64,000 nt of DNA from Thamnaconus septentrionalis. Taxonomy: Eukaryota > Chordata > Actinopteri > Tetraodontiformes > Monacanthidae. The position numbers were made by a program, and so were the translations under genes. The number at the start of each line of letters is the position of its first letter. Positions within the stretch are counted from its first letter, which is position 1. The notes beneath the pieces were generated by a model. The model saw only the letters and a list, made by a program, of their open reading frames with translations. It did not search any database and had not been told where the DNA came from. Below, piece by piece: positions 1 through 11,736 of the stretch. Where the stretch lies: positions 17,711,944 through 17,775,943 of the forward strand of contig CM020502.1 in assembly GCA_009823395.1 (NCBI GenBank), given 5' to 3'.

Positions 1-1533
1 TATATAAGCAGGCCTATTGAATATTCAAAAAGAGGGAAATAACATAATCTATCCGCCTCCATTTGCAATGCACGCTTCAAAGTCAGTCTTTGACACAGAG
101 GGAGTGCAACACAAGCGGGAAGGTAAACTTGTAAAGCCTCATCAGTCTGCTCGCTCATCTAGAACCCGACTCCCCCCCCTTTTATAAAACCCAAGATTAA
201 ACACACTCGTGTTTATTGTCAACGGCTAAACAAATCGCCAGTCTTTGTGAGTGGCGCGTGTTTTGTGTTTCGTCGTCGTCGGGGAGACAACATCATTCCC
301 GAGCTTTGACCACGGATGAGGCGGAGACAGCAGAGGCCGTGTTCACCGCATATGAGCACCTTTCACCGGACAAATGGAATGTCAGTCAAGCGCCAGTACA
401 CAGATGTGTTCCCCCCGAGAGGCGAGCCAAGATGCTTTCCGGTGATGCGGCTCTGTTGTTCCTGGCCTACTCTGGGTGCACTGGGAATATTTTGTCCTTT
501 TACCCCTCCACATCCCCTCGCTCCACTTCAGATCCCCCCCTGACTATTAATGATTTTTTTTTTCCGTCTTCCCTCTTGCTCCCCAAGTTTACTATCTCTT
601 TTTCCCATTCCTTCATTTCTTCCAGTTGGATTTAAAATTTTGTCCACGGCTTCCCGTTTTTTGCTCTGTATAGTTCAAAATATTCTCCAAAAGAGAAGAC
701 TGGGGACACAGATGAGATTTGGGGGATTACCATTTTATCAATATTTTAAAGAAAAATAATTTACCTGGCAATGTCAGCATTTCCTTCTGCATGCCACCTG
801 CAACAAAACAAAGAAAACAATGCATTATTTTAAAATAATAATAATAATAATAAAACCTAGTTGAAACAGAATTTTTAGTGACAAATGGGGAAGAAAATCA
901 CTCATCCCTCACTCAAAAGCCTGCATTTGTCAGGAAGATATCCCATTACACACTGTTTAATTTTGGATAATCGGATCTGACTACACAGGGACCATCAAAA
1001 AATAGTCACCAAATAACATTTTTCTTATTATCCCTGATGATTAATCATCTTTTAAAAAAATAATAATAATACCAAGCCTTCTCTTTCAGGCAGTCAGAAA
1101 GTGCTGTGCACAAAGGAAGAGCTAATATAGTTGTGACAGCAAGAACTCATCCACCATTAACGCACAACGGATTTGAATGAAAAAACAAAAAATAAATAAA
1201 ATCAAAAGGTTTCTGGAAAAAAAAAGTGATCCCACTTCATCCGGACGGATAAGACTTTGTTCTGCGGAACATGACAAGTCATTCAGTTGGCGAAGGTGCT
1301 TACTCAAGGGAAGGCATACAGAGTGTTCATACTTTGATTAATTTGCTCGGAGGACACGTGAACAGTCCCCGCTCATGAATATGCGGCTGACAGGGAGATT
1401 TCTCCTCGGTGACAAGTTATCTAAACTACAGGGCAAAACGATTATGCTAATATCAGGTTGTTGTCATCAATCATCTCGTGTCAATGGGGTGTCAACATAT
1501 CACGTTCTGGATTCCCCTTCCGGCCATATAGCC

Positions 1534-1535
<2 letters not shown>
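1..1535. other. Upstream non-coding DNA of irx4
   Basis: I see no exon with homology in this stretch. It is AT-rich with short poly-T, poly-A and (AAT)n runs near 838-852. It may hold distal promoter or enhancer sequence of the downstream Iroquois gene, but nothing specific can be assigned by eye. Confidence 0.5.

Positions 1536-1599
<64 letters not shown>
1536..1599. repeat. (GT)n microsatellite
   Basis: An uninterrupted GT dinucleotide run of about 32 units lies roughly 600 bp upstream of the irx4 start codon. It is likely length-polymorphic. Confidence 0.97.
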
Positions 1600-1601
<2 letters not shown>

Positions 1602-1639
1602 AAACGTGTGTTTATTTAGAAAAGGAGAATTGATCACCC

Positions 1640-2213
1640 TCCCATTCCGCCTGGAGATTTCTGGCTCGTGCCTTTGCGCCTGCGCGAAGCCTTTCTCTCG
1701 ACACAGAGGGAGAATTAATTACAGCGAGTTTCTCGGGTCCCGATGCGAACACCGGGCTAAACGCAGCCAGCCGGGACTGACGTCACAGAGACGCGCCTTA
1801 AAAAACCAAAGAGCGCATCACGGGAGAGATGCTTGGTTTGATCTCGGCATTGCGCGCGCACACACTCTCTCCCTCTCTTACTCACACACGCACACTGCAC
1901 ACATTGACTTTGAATTTGGAAGGTAGCAGAGACCCAGAGGAAGCAGCTGCAGCAGCGAAGGATGATGCACAAGTGCGGGAAAGTTGCTCTCAGGGGCCGT
2001 TTGCGCTGTGCGTAAAATGAGAGCGCATCAAGACAGGTGCGCTCTTAACAGGACGAGGTGTTAGATGATCTTTAGATTTGGACCTTGTTTTAAATGAAAT
2101 TTTGACCGGCAAGAGAAAAAGACTGACGGTGTGAGATAAGTCTCCTGCTGTCACGGACGCTGTTGGATGTCGACCGGGATTCCCGCTCCTGCTTCTGCGA
2201 TTTCACTGGAGCC
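1640..2213 (+). promoter_or_regulatory. Probable irx4 promoter and 5' UTR with a CRE palindrome
   Basis: This CpG-containing, GC-richer stretch directly precedes the irx4 start codon. A perfect cAMP-response-element palindrome TGACGTCA lies at 1778-1785, about 430 bp before the ATG. The start codon sits in the context GAGCCATGG, a strong Kozak match. The transcription start cannot be placed from sequence alone, and an unseen 5' non-coding exon is possible. Confidence 0.45.
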
Positions 2214-4435
2214 ATGGCTTACTCCCCGCTGGGATATTCGTACCCCACCACACCGCAGGTACAGCTGCTGCTTCTGGATTAACATTTTACCCAAGCTCGC
2301 AAGTTGCCTGATTTTGCGAGATCGTTCAACTTTTCCCCCTCTCTAGAAATAACGGAAATAAGAAGTGTTTCTGCGCAAAGGCAATCGGGAACTTTTGCGT
2401 GGGTGATATCACATTAATTTCTACTGTTGTTTTTGCTTTGTGCCAAAAGTTCCTGATGACACCCAGCTCACTGCCCGGCTGTCTGGACGCCGGGACGCCT
2501 CCGTCACACTCGGCGCTGCGCTCCAGCAGCCACCAGCTCGCCACCGGCACCGGAATCGGAGTCTACAGCGGCTCGTACCCGAAGAGCCAAAGTTACTACA
2601 ACAGCAGCGACGCCACTGCTCTGTACTCAAGAGTATGTTGCTCTTTTCACTTTTTTTTTTTTTTTTTTTTTTTTAATGCGTTATGTTATTCGCTCTAATT
2701 GCACAATACTTTTCGGAAGGCAATGTCGAGTAAACAAAAAAAAAAAAAACTAGCTTTGTCAGTTCTTCAAAGCCTTTCCAAAATATGAATAAAATCTGGG
2801 GTGATTTGCATTTGAGAGGAGAAAATAACATACGAATCAAAAAGTAATTTCCTATGCAAAGTTAACGTCATTCCGGCATAAAAAGGGGATAAATTAATCA
2901 CATTTATCATACCTGTTTTTTTGTTTGTTTGTTTGTTCTAGGGGGCATTAGATCCCAAAGACGGAGTTCCATCTGTGCATGTGGGGACCCCTCAGGCTCC
3001 TGCCTACTATCCCTATGAATATACATTTGGACAGTATCCATATGAAAGATACGGGTAAGTCAATAATAACGGAGTCCTTTTATATTATCATCAAACTTTA
3101 AAAGCTAAATGGCGGACTACAGACCCCCTGCTTTATGTTGCAGATTTAACCTCTTTCATTAATTTGGGCTCATACATTTCTGTTACTGACTTCAAATCAG
3201 TGTAACAAAATGCCACTTGATTGTCATCGTCATCAGCTACTCCTGTTCCGACGGTGCTTCCCGTCGCAAAAACGCCACCCGGGAGACCACCAGCACCCTG
3301 AAGGCTTGGCTGCAGGAGCACCAGAAGAACCCCTACCCCACTAAAGGAGAGAAGATAATGCTCGCTATCATCACCCGGATGACACTCACACAAGTAGGCT
3401 TTAGCGATTATCTTTCTCTTCAAAGAAACCTTGAATATTATCTTTGCACCTTCCTTTATTCTGCAATTTATTTTACAGATATACACTTCCTTTTCTGATT
3501 CAACCTTTACTGTGCCGTTATCCTATCATGTCTTTTGACCTTTGTGTAGAGATTTGCTGAAATCCAGGATTTAAAGCTCCATCCTGACCATCCTGACCCC
3601 TCAGTCTTTTCTCACTCAGGTCTCTACTTGGTTCGCAAACGCACGAAGGAGGCTGAAGAAAGAAAACAAGGTGACGTGGTCGCCGCGAGCTTGCAAAAGC
3701 TCCGACGACCGAGCCTGCGATGGAGACGACGACACTGACGAGGCGGAGAAGCCCCTCAATGCTGACAAGGATCGCCCTGGTGAGTGAAAGCCAAATCCTT
3801 CGCTTGGTACGAGTCTTAGCCAGAATGCGCCGGCTGACCAGTCTCTGCTCATCAATGCAGATCAACAGTGCACAGACCTGCAGAGTGACCTGGAGGACTT
3901 CGACCTGCTCGAATCTGACGCTTCAGAATGTGAACCAAAGCCGCAGTATTTTTCCGAGGACAATGACGCAAGCGAGAGCACGGAACTCACGCCCGGGCAT
4001 CTGACAGACCAGCTGCGAGGGGAAGAGAGGCTGTCTCCCGACTGCCCAAAACTCACGGCAGTGCAACACCAAAATGGCACCTTCTATCCAACTTCAGACC
4101 TTCCGAGTCCCAACAGCAAGCCAAAGATTTGGTCCATCGCTCACACCGCGGTGTCCCTAAACGCAGGCCTGCAAGAGGAATACCCTTCCTGCATGCTGTC
4201 GTCGACTGGTTCCTCCTCTCCTGGGTATCCATCCAGCATGGCGCTAACCAAGGTGGACGGGCAGCAGGAGTCGCCGGTCGCCACGCTCAGAGAATGGGTG
4301 GACGGCGTCTTCCACGGCCCTCCTTTCACACAGCCTAGGCCAGCTGAGTTGTGGAAAGGCTTAAACGATGCTGTGATAGGCGACAGAACATCTGGACAAT
4401 CCTTTGAACTTGTTAGGCCGACTTTGTCTTTGTAG
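2214..4435 (+). CDS. irx4b: Iroquois-class TALE homeobox transcription factor, Irx4 type (probably irx4b)
   Basis: Six coding exons join in frame to 410 aa: 2214-2258, 2450-2632, 2942-3054, 3237-3393, 3620-3779 and 3861-4435, all with GT-AG introns. The N-terminus ([15 protein letters not shown]) has the Irx4-type start. A YYPYE motif precedes the homeodomain at about residues 122-184. The homeodomain has the TALE PYP (146-148) and recognition helix WFANARR (170-176). An IRO-box-like motif ([12 protein letters not shown]) lies at about 305-316, and the Irx4-like motif WVDGVFH at 365-371. The blocks SDLEDFD, YPSCML and WVDGVFH match my recollection of vertebrate IRX4, and the ndufs6/mrpl36/lpcat1 neighbours fit the IRX4 locus. 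It is a nuclear DNA-binding patterning factor in heart, retina and neural tissue in other vertebrates. The sequence is rather divergent, so the b copy is inferred; irx4a cannot be excluded. Confidence 0.9.
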
Positions 4436-5420
4436 TTCTAAAAGATTACTTCAAGATGTTAATTCAGAGACTGTTGGACGGCCGACCGACTGACCGAAGG
4501 TGCAAATCAGCCTGTGCAGCTAACGTTGCATCGCGTGTCAAAGCTGCAGCACAAATGCAGTTAGAAACAAAAAAGGCAGAAGGCTTTTGATTCCAGAAAC
4601 AAGGCAGGTGGACACAGGGACCGAGTTGCTGGCCAACAACCTTTGCACTGTCTAAAATAACAGCCGCTGCAGCAGATTTAATTTGTCATTGGAGTTAAAT
4701 TTAACCCCAAAAATGTTTCAAATCTGGCTGATTTAAAGTGAGGACCTGGAGATGACAACTCTGCTGTCCACATGTCCGTTAATTGTACAAAAAGACTTAA
4801 AATCCATGCTCCATCCCAGAAATTGGTATACGTCCAACTGACATTCACAGTGTTTAGGCTTCAAGAAGACATGCAGTTGCTATTCCAACAGCTGTCACAC
4901 TAATTCATAAAATTTAGCACTAAATATACAAGAAGTATACACACTATTTAATTCAGCTCAAACTCTTGATTGTATACATCACACAAAATGGCAAAATTTC
5001 AAGGCAAGAGAGACAGTTAAAATGTGGCCAAAACTCCAGCACTATAAAAGCACTATATATCAAAATAATAGTTGCATTAAGTAATACTGCACAAGACACA
5101 GGTAATGTCTGGTAATCTGGGGGAATATTGGTAGCTAAATATGCAGATGATTGCATCTTAAGTTTGCATTGTTTGGTGGGTTTGCATTTCTCCTTTTTCA
5201 TGTGCCACTTCAACTTGGAATAATTTAAAGTTTGGCAGACCCGGAGTGCATGGTTACGGTTGTCGAGAGGTGTTAAGGAACAGAACTGGTTTTGGCATTA
5301 AGTTGTCCTAACCCTCCTCCAACCTTGAAGTTTTATGATTTTCCTAAACTTTCAAATGTCAGCACAAATGTTTCTGCAGCAAGATTGTATGGTTCATGCA
5401 CTGAACCCCCGCCCCCTCCC
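4436..5420 (+). other. irx4 3' UTR and downstream flank
   Basis: Non-coding sequence follows the irx4 stop codon. The poly(A) site is not certain: no well-placed AATAAA is obvious within the first several hundred bases. No other gene is seen. Confidence 0.4.

Positions 5421-5448
<28 letters not shown>
5421..5448. repeat. (CA)n microsatellite
   Basis: A run of 14 CA units preceded by a C-rich stretch. Confidence 0.95.
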
Positions 5449-5453
<5 letters not shown>

Positions 5454-5749
5454 GTACACTTACTCTATAGACTACACATGCACAGAGTCACAAAATAAAA
5501 GGTGTATTCTAAAGCACGGCAAAGTTCTCCGAGTGTGTCAGTCTTGTGTCAGCTGGAATTGATGGCATCGCCTCATACGATAGCAGATTGTGCTGGAGGA
5601 CGGCGGAAAATACCTCAGCAGGCTTTGGAGTGTGTGGGTGTGTGAGCGTTTGCATGTGTGTGTTTTTGAGGGAGCGAATGGGGGGAAGCGGGCGGTATTC
5701 AGCCGTGACTAATGGAAACACACAGAGGAGGGTGCTGCTAAATTGTTAA

Positions 5750-6350
5750 ATCGATGCCACTTCCACCTCGGTTCCAGATATAGCCGCAATCAGCGATGCG
5801 TCGCTTTTCATTAGGCGGCTTTTGACTTTGCCGACCTGGGATTGCAAGAAAATCCAACATGCACAAAATGCTCATGAATCCTCCTAAGTAATTTGAAGGA
5901 GGTGTCACATCTTTATCTGCTTCAGTGACTTTTTAAAGAGGCAATAAAAACAGGGGGGGGAAAAAATACAATTAAACTAAACATAATTGAGATGGGCTGT
6001 ATCAGGATTAAATATAACCAGGAAAAAAAGCATCAATTAGCGTCAACTAACTAAGAAAACCTTGTCATTTTGTCTCAGAGAATATGAAGGACGTCGTTTG
6101 AAACACAGCAAGAAAACGGTGGAAAGTAATTTTTTTCTCCCCCATCCCTTTCCCTCTGCCTGTTTTTCGATTTAGGAAGAGTGATAAAGTATTTATCAGA
6201 ACAGAGGAGGGATCTGCCCGGGCTTTGTATGGAATTAACCATTTCGGATTAAATAATTCAGGATGAATTCAACCGAGAATTTCATTCTGTTTCTGCCTCA
6301 TAAATAACTTAGGCTTAAGATGATAAATAATGACATCTGACTTCTTATTT
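5750..6350. other. Candidate conserved non-coding element(s) downstream of irx4
   Basis: This stretch has no coding potential and no simple repeats. It is dense in TAAT/ATTA-type homeobox-site-like words and has balanced composition, as in known irx-cluster enhancers (for example 6170-6350). This is an impression from composition only; a multi-species alignment would decide it. Confidence 0.25.
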
Positions 6351-7937
6351 CTGTAAAGTTTCCTCCACCCGCTGTCTGACAGGGTCTCATTGTGGTTCGG
6401 TTGGCTGCGAAAATATTCTTTTTCTACTCAGTCTAAAACTTTCCCCCTTTTTTTTCCTCTCCCCGAATTTAATGGTGTAGAACTGATACAATTTCGCTTC
6501 CTCCTCTAAAAAAAAGTTAGAAAAAAGAAGGAAAACGTAGGTGAATTTTATTTCAAAAGAGTCGGCCATCGTGATGGAAATAAAAAGGACACTTGAAAAA
6601 AGGTTAAGCCAGTGCTGAGTGGGGTTAAGAGCTTGAAGGTGCACAGAGCTGTCTGAGTGGCTGACTGATTTGTCTCTTGGGGGCAGCTGGTATAGGGGGG
6701 AAAAAAACTGCAAAAGTACACACATATACACTGAAATCCAAGGCAGTAAAGTGCCCTCTCTGGGGGTCAAAATGCCATCTCGGATGCCACAGAGACAGAT
6801 AGTGACAAGTGATGAACTCCCCCTTGTGGTGCATTACATTGCATGAAATATAGATATATATAGTGGGAGGTGGGGAGTGGGGGGGCACCCTTGAAATTAG
6901 GAAAACAAACATCAAACTGCCAAAGAAGCCCTCCTAGTGAAGAAAATGGCCTGTAATACCATGTAAGCTGCACTTGTGACAGAGTGCTGCTGGACAGTCC
7001 ATTCAATAGAATCCTCAAATCTGGGCCACACAATTAGAAAGGAAATGCAGGCTTTCTGACAAATTTACGTTGCAACCTCATGTCTATAGACAAACTCTGG
7101 CATTCTGCTGCACTGTGGTGTTACGGATTTGTGCGGGGCGCTCGATTTGTTTGTCGTGATGAATTTTTCAGCGGTAGAAACAGTCGCAGAAGGTCTTTTC
7201 ACAGCCAGTAGCAGGAACTCAATGACCAAAGGCAAATGCAAAGTTCTTAAATGGCTCTTCCAACACGCTCTACTTTGAGGCAACTGATTTCAGGTCAACA
7301 CTTTGTCTAATCCTGTTTAACTTTTTGTTCATGTTTTTCTATGCTTTCTGTCCATCTACCTGTCCTCTTTCTTTATCCCTTCCAAGCCAGCTGTCTACTG
7401 GTGCTTCTTGCGTCTGTCTGTTTCTTTGCCCCTCTGTGACTCCCAAGCACAAAATACAAGAGTGTCAAAATACAACGGCAAACCTCCTGTGGTTTCCATT
7501 TGTGAAATCCTACCAAACTCCAAGAGAAAATTTTCGCAGCTGGTCTTAGGATTCCACAGCCAATCAGCTTTCTCGAAAAAACAGGAATCAACTGTTTTGA
7601 GCTGCCCTTCAAAGATGCACCAGCGGGAGAAAGCCAGGACTCTGAGTGTGAGCGTGGCTGCTGCTGAAGATGGGTGTGGAGTGGACGCTCCAGTTGCGAC
7701 AGCTTCACCCCGAATGGATTGACTTTTTCGCGGCGGCGACGTGTTTTTGTGTCTCTCCCGCCTTGCTGCAATGCTTGCAGCATTTTCGTTTGAACGCTGC
7801 AGCAGCATCTTCACAGCTGCGTGACGTCACGGCTCTAGTCAAGTGTGGTGCCCAGAGTGAAACCCTGCAAAGCTAATGAGAAAGGAAAAATGCATTTAGA
7901 AAATGCTCCCTTTATTCGCCTTATTATAATCACTGCT
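6351..7937. other. Intergenic DNA between irx4 and ndufs6
   Basis: No gene or clear mobile element is recognised. A second perfect CRE palindrome TGACGTCA lies at 7822-7829 in a mildly GC-rich patch (7640-7860). Confidence 0.4.
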
Positions 7938-7990
7938 CAAACAAACAAACAAACAAACAAACAAACAAACAAACAAACAAACAAACAAAA
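7938..7990. repeat. (CAAA)n tetranucleotide microsatellite
   Basis: About 13 uninterrupted CAAA units, ending in a short A-rich tail. Confidence 0.96.
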
Positions 7991-9119
7991 AATAAAAGCC
8001 TCAAACATGGTTTCTGTGCAAATGTTGCACGACATGTTTGACGAGGCAGAAGTCTCATTTGATTTTTCTCACGTCCCCCCTCACATCAAAAAGCTGCCGC
8101 AGAGTGCCGAGTGGGACGACAGCCTGCTCGTGTCAGTCAGCGACTGAACGGTGGGCGCCCGCTTGCCGTGCACCAACCAGAACACGGCACCAAGGAACCC
8201 CTGGTTTGCCTTGTGAGAAGTGGGAGAGACAGGGAAGGTTTCCCCAACTTCAGGCCTCAGATCCTCCACAAAAAGGTGCAAGAAAGAGGTAAAAGAACAA
8301 ACAGCTTCCTTTTCAGCTCCAAGAAGCAGACACATCATGCCTGGTGAGAGTTTCTCTGCAGTTTCAGAAAATTAGACTTCATTTAATGTATATTTCAATC
8401 AAAAGTCATTGTCAGTATTATAGGATGTCTTCACCTTTTATATAAAAAAAAGAGTTTCAGCTTAGACGTTTCTACCACGTGGAGAAACACAAATTCTGAT
8501 GCCTGCAGACATCACAGCATCACTTCTTGCAGTATAATACTCTCATTAACTTGAGAAGTGAGTTTTTTGTGTGCTTGTATCTTTTTCCATGCTGTCAGGA
8601 TTCATTCATTAAAAGTATGAAAGCACATTTCATTAGTAGTAGTTTTTATTTTGTATTTTACAGCCTTTGCTGTAATTTCACAATACAGCCTTGAGGGGGA
8701 TAAACAAGACACTAATTTTCCCACTTCTTGTAGTTTCCAGGAGTACAAGGTGCACATTACGGTTGAACAAAAGGGTTTTTAAAAAAATCGATAACTTACA
8801 AACAGAATTTGAAATGAAAGCAACGAGTCATGATGATGATGATCATCAGCTGCTTTATAAGCAGGAAACCACAAATAAAGAAACAAGTCGCAAAAACGAG
8901 CACGACTAGAGAAAGAACTTTAGTTGCCAAATTTCCACATTCTCACGACTGGAGCCTTCCTCCGCCGTGCCCTCTTTCTTTCCGCAATCACCTTTTCATC
9001 CCTCCCTGCCATCCAGCCTGCCTCCCTCCTCGTTCCACATATCTCATTCTTATTCGCTCTTCCTCGCACGTTACCGCCGTCTCCTCCTCGCCTGGCGCTC
9101 ACCTCGGCTCTGCCTGCTC

Positions 9120-9121
<2 letters not shown>
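7991..9121. other. Intergenic DNA
   Basis: No exon homology is seen. The segment includes a small GAT repeat near 8830 and a pyrimidine-rich stretch (8950-9120) leading into the following CA array. Confidence 0.4.

Positions 9122-9195
<74 letters not shown>
9122..9195. repeat. (CA)n microsatellite
   Basis: A perfect run of 37 CA units following a C/T-rich stretch. Confidence 0.97.
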
Positions 9196-9197
<2 letters not shown>

Positions 9198-11683
9198 GCC
9201 TTAACAGCCAGTCCGACACGAAGGCCTGCTCCCTGGGCCATATAATGTGATTAAGCTCCAGCGTGTTGCCTCGCAGGAAGGAGTTGCTGTTTACTCATCG
9301 TGCTCTCACCACCAGGAGGCCTTTTTGAGTCCCACGGGAGCACGACAAAAAAAAAATCACTTTTAATTTATATCATCATCTACCCAACCCTTTATCAGGC
9401 AGCCTATTCTCTAAATCAAAACGTCTTCACAGTCTTTCCGACATTTTTTTTCTTCCTCCTTTCAGCGCCGTCTGAGTCTCTGACTGTCACATTCTGAACA
9501 CAAACACACAAACGCTGGCAACACGTGCACGGAAGTCGGAAGTCTCTCGCGTCTTGTCGCACGCACTTTACTTTCTGGGGCCTATCAAAGTGTTGAACGC
9601 GAGCTTCCCCCCACCACCACCACCCCCCTTCCAAAAACTGTCACACGTCGCCGGAGGTGTCTCGCTCCCCGCGGTAACCCTCCGAGCCCCTGGCACAGGA
9701 ACAAGTCATTATTTTCGTGGTAAAAGGTCAGACGCCCTGTCACCTGACTCGAAAGCGGCACTGAGTGGAGTTGCCTTGAGACAATGGCCAAAGGTCAGTT
9801 TTCTGTTTTGCCTCTCTTCCCAGTAAGAGTGGATGTGAGGAGGACAGGACACTTTACCCGGTCTGCCTGCGAGCTCCTCTTGGTCGCAGCGGCTTTCCAG
9901 ACATCGAGGTTCAGATAATTGGCTGGAGGCAGCTCCATAATGAGCCCGGGGGTCTGTAATGTGACACATCTTCAAGGGGAAATATTTTAATAGGGCAATT
10001 ATAGCAAAGAGAAGGGTGTTTTTTTTGTGCGCAGACTGAGTAATTGTTGTGGAAGCGGGTCTGTGTTCGGGAATTCAGTGGCATTTAACTCCATTATCTA
10101 TCAAATGTCTGGGACTGGGGAGGGGGGGGGGTCGATTTTCAATATGATTACAACCTTATTTTGAAATCTTTATAGCCACAAAAACATAAAAAGTCCATCT
10201 TTTATGTCTTTTGTGTCACAAAACAGAGTGCTGGCAATAACTCACTGTCCCGGAAGTCACCTCTTTGTGATGTCACAAAGGGCACGGATTCCTCTCTTGG
10301 GTTAGGGATGACACCCATAACCATCTGTTTATTATGTTTTCTGAGATCACCTTGTTTTGAACATGTGAAAGTTGCAACAGGACTGTAAACAGAGGGCTAA
10401 CAGGCTGTTTCCTGGGGATCGATAGATTTTTATTTATCTATTGTAGGACTCTGGGATGAAAAAGGGATCAAGGATCTGAAAATAGATATACTCTAAGAGC
10501 TTTAAATTGAACCTCTGCAAAAAAAAAAAAAAGAGATGAAATCCAATTTTTCATGTGTCAATATACATGTGTGTATGTTGGAGAGAGGTCCCTTATACTG
10601 GCTGATGCATTTAAGAAGAGTAAATTATTAAACAGCGTGGTTAAATCTAGCACAAAAACACTGTGCTGTTTAATTCAGCGTGATTCATATGCTCAGTTTC
10701 ATCTGAAGATCTTGCCCGCGGCAATGCCTCCAACTCAACCAACCGCCACCCCTGAACGGCTCACACTCGACCGCGAGCCCTGGCGGTCGGCTCCCTGACA
10801 CTGACCCGCCTCATTTGAACAGCGCACCTTTCTCCCCTTCAATCATCCAAAGTGGTTTCTGACTATGGATGAGGTTAACTACAGCGCCAGCCTGCCTTCC
10901 AGGAGTCACAGGGGCCAATTATATCAGCCTGACTACTCTTCCCAACCTGAGCTCCGCCGTGTGGAAAATGCAGTTCCGCTGGCTGCGTCACTGGGGACAG
11001 AACAGGCTAGTGCTGTCTGGAGCCCGAGCCAAGCGCAGGCCAATTTGGCATGCAGAGGTCTACGGAGAATAGGCCTGATGAAATATATATATGATCTTCT
11101 TCAAACATGTATTGTTCCGCGCTACTGTGTCTTATCAGGCCGGCTCCATCCCGACGGCTCCCCAGCTCTGCAGAGCGAGACTGTACAGGGCAGATTGTGT
11201 GGGAGCGATGCGCAAACAATGCAGAAGGCCCTCTCGCTACAAACAGGGGTGGTGACCCACATCTCACCTGCCCCTTGTTTAAAGTTTGAAGCGGTGATGA
11301 GTGAAATCACCAAAAAGCATTTCTTCTTTTGCTTTTTTTCACATGGATGCAAGATGGAAATAATTCAGTTTTGAGGTAGACTGATTTATCTGAATGGCTC
11401 AACACTAAAATTGTTAGTTAAAATATCAACATTTTAGTGTCAAGACAAAACAGCTTTAACATCTGCAAAGCAATATGCAAAGTCAGAAGAAGGATTTATA
11501 TTACCCCTTTTGACGGGCCTGTGTGGCTTCACGGAACCATGAATAATTCCGAAAGGCACTGCTGACACCTGCTGGTCAAAGACGGTAACTGCGACCATAT
11601 TCAGTAAAGTCAAGGGTGATGTAATGTTGTATTGCACCAATTGAAGAGTTGACAAAACAATTTTAGATCTTAAACGGACATAA
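9196..11683. other. Intergenic DNA with possible regulatory blocks
   Basis: No gene is recognised. Two stretches, about 9900-10100 and 11030-11290, are free of simple repeats and look like candidate irx enhancers by composition. A near-palindromic word with arms CTTTGTGA/TCACAAAG lies at 10263-10280; related words recur elsewhere in the window. Conservation analysis would be needed to confirm any function. Confidence 0.3.
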
Positions 11684-11689
11684 TTTATT
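11684..11689 (-). terminator. ndufs6 poly(A) signal
   Basis: On the minus strand this reads AATAAA, about 50 nt beyond the ndufs6 stop codon. That is a suitable position for a cleavage and polyadenylation signal. Confidence 0.7.
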
Positions 11690-11736
11690 AACCAATATGG
11701 CAATTTATACAGGGAAGCAAAGACAGAGGAAATATT

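Noticed and set aside
7938..7990. Direct repeats suggestive of a CRISPR-like array
   Set aside because: They are uninterrupted CAAA units with no spacers, in a vertebrate genome.
10865..11374. 169-codon open frame between irx4 and ndufs6
   Set aside because: No family resemblance; the sequence looks like non-coding regulatory DNA.
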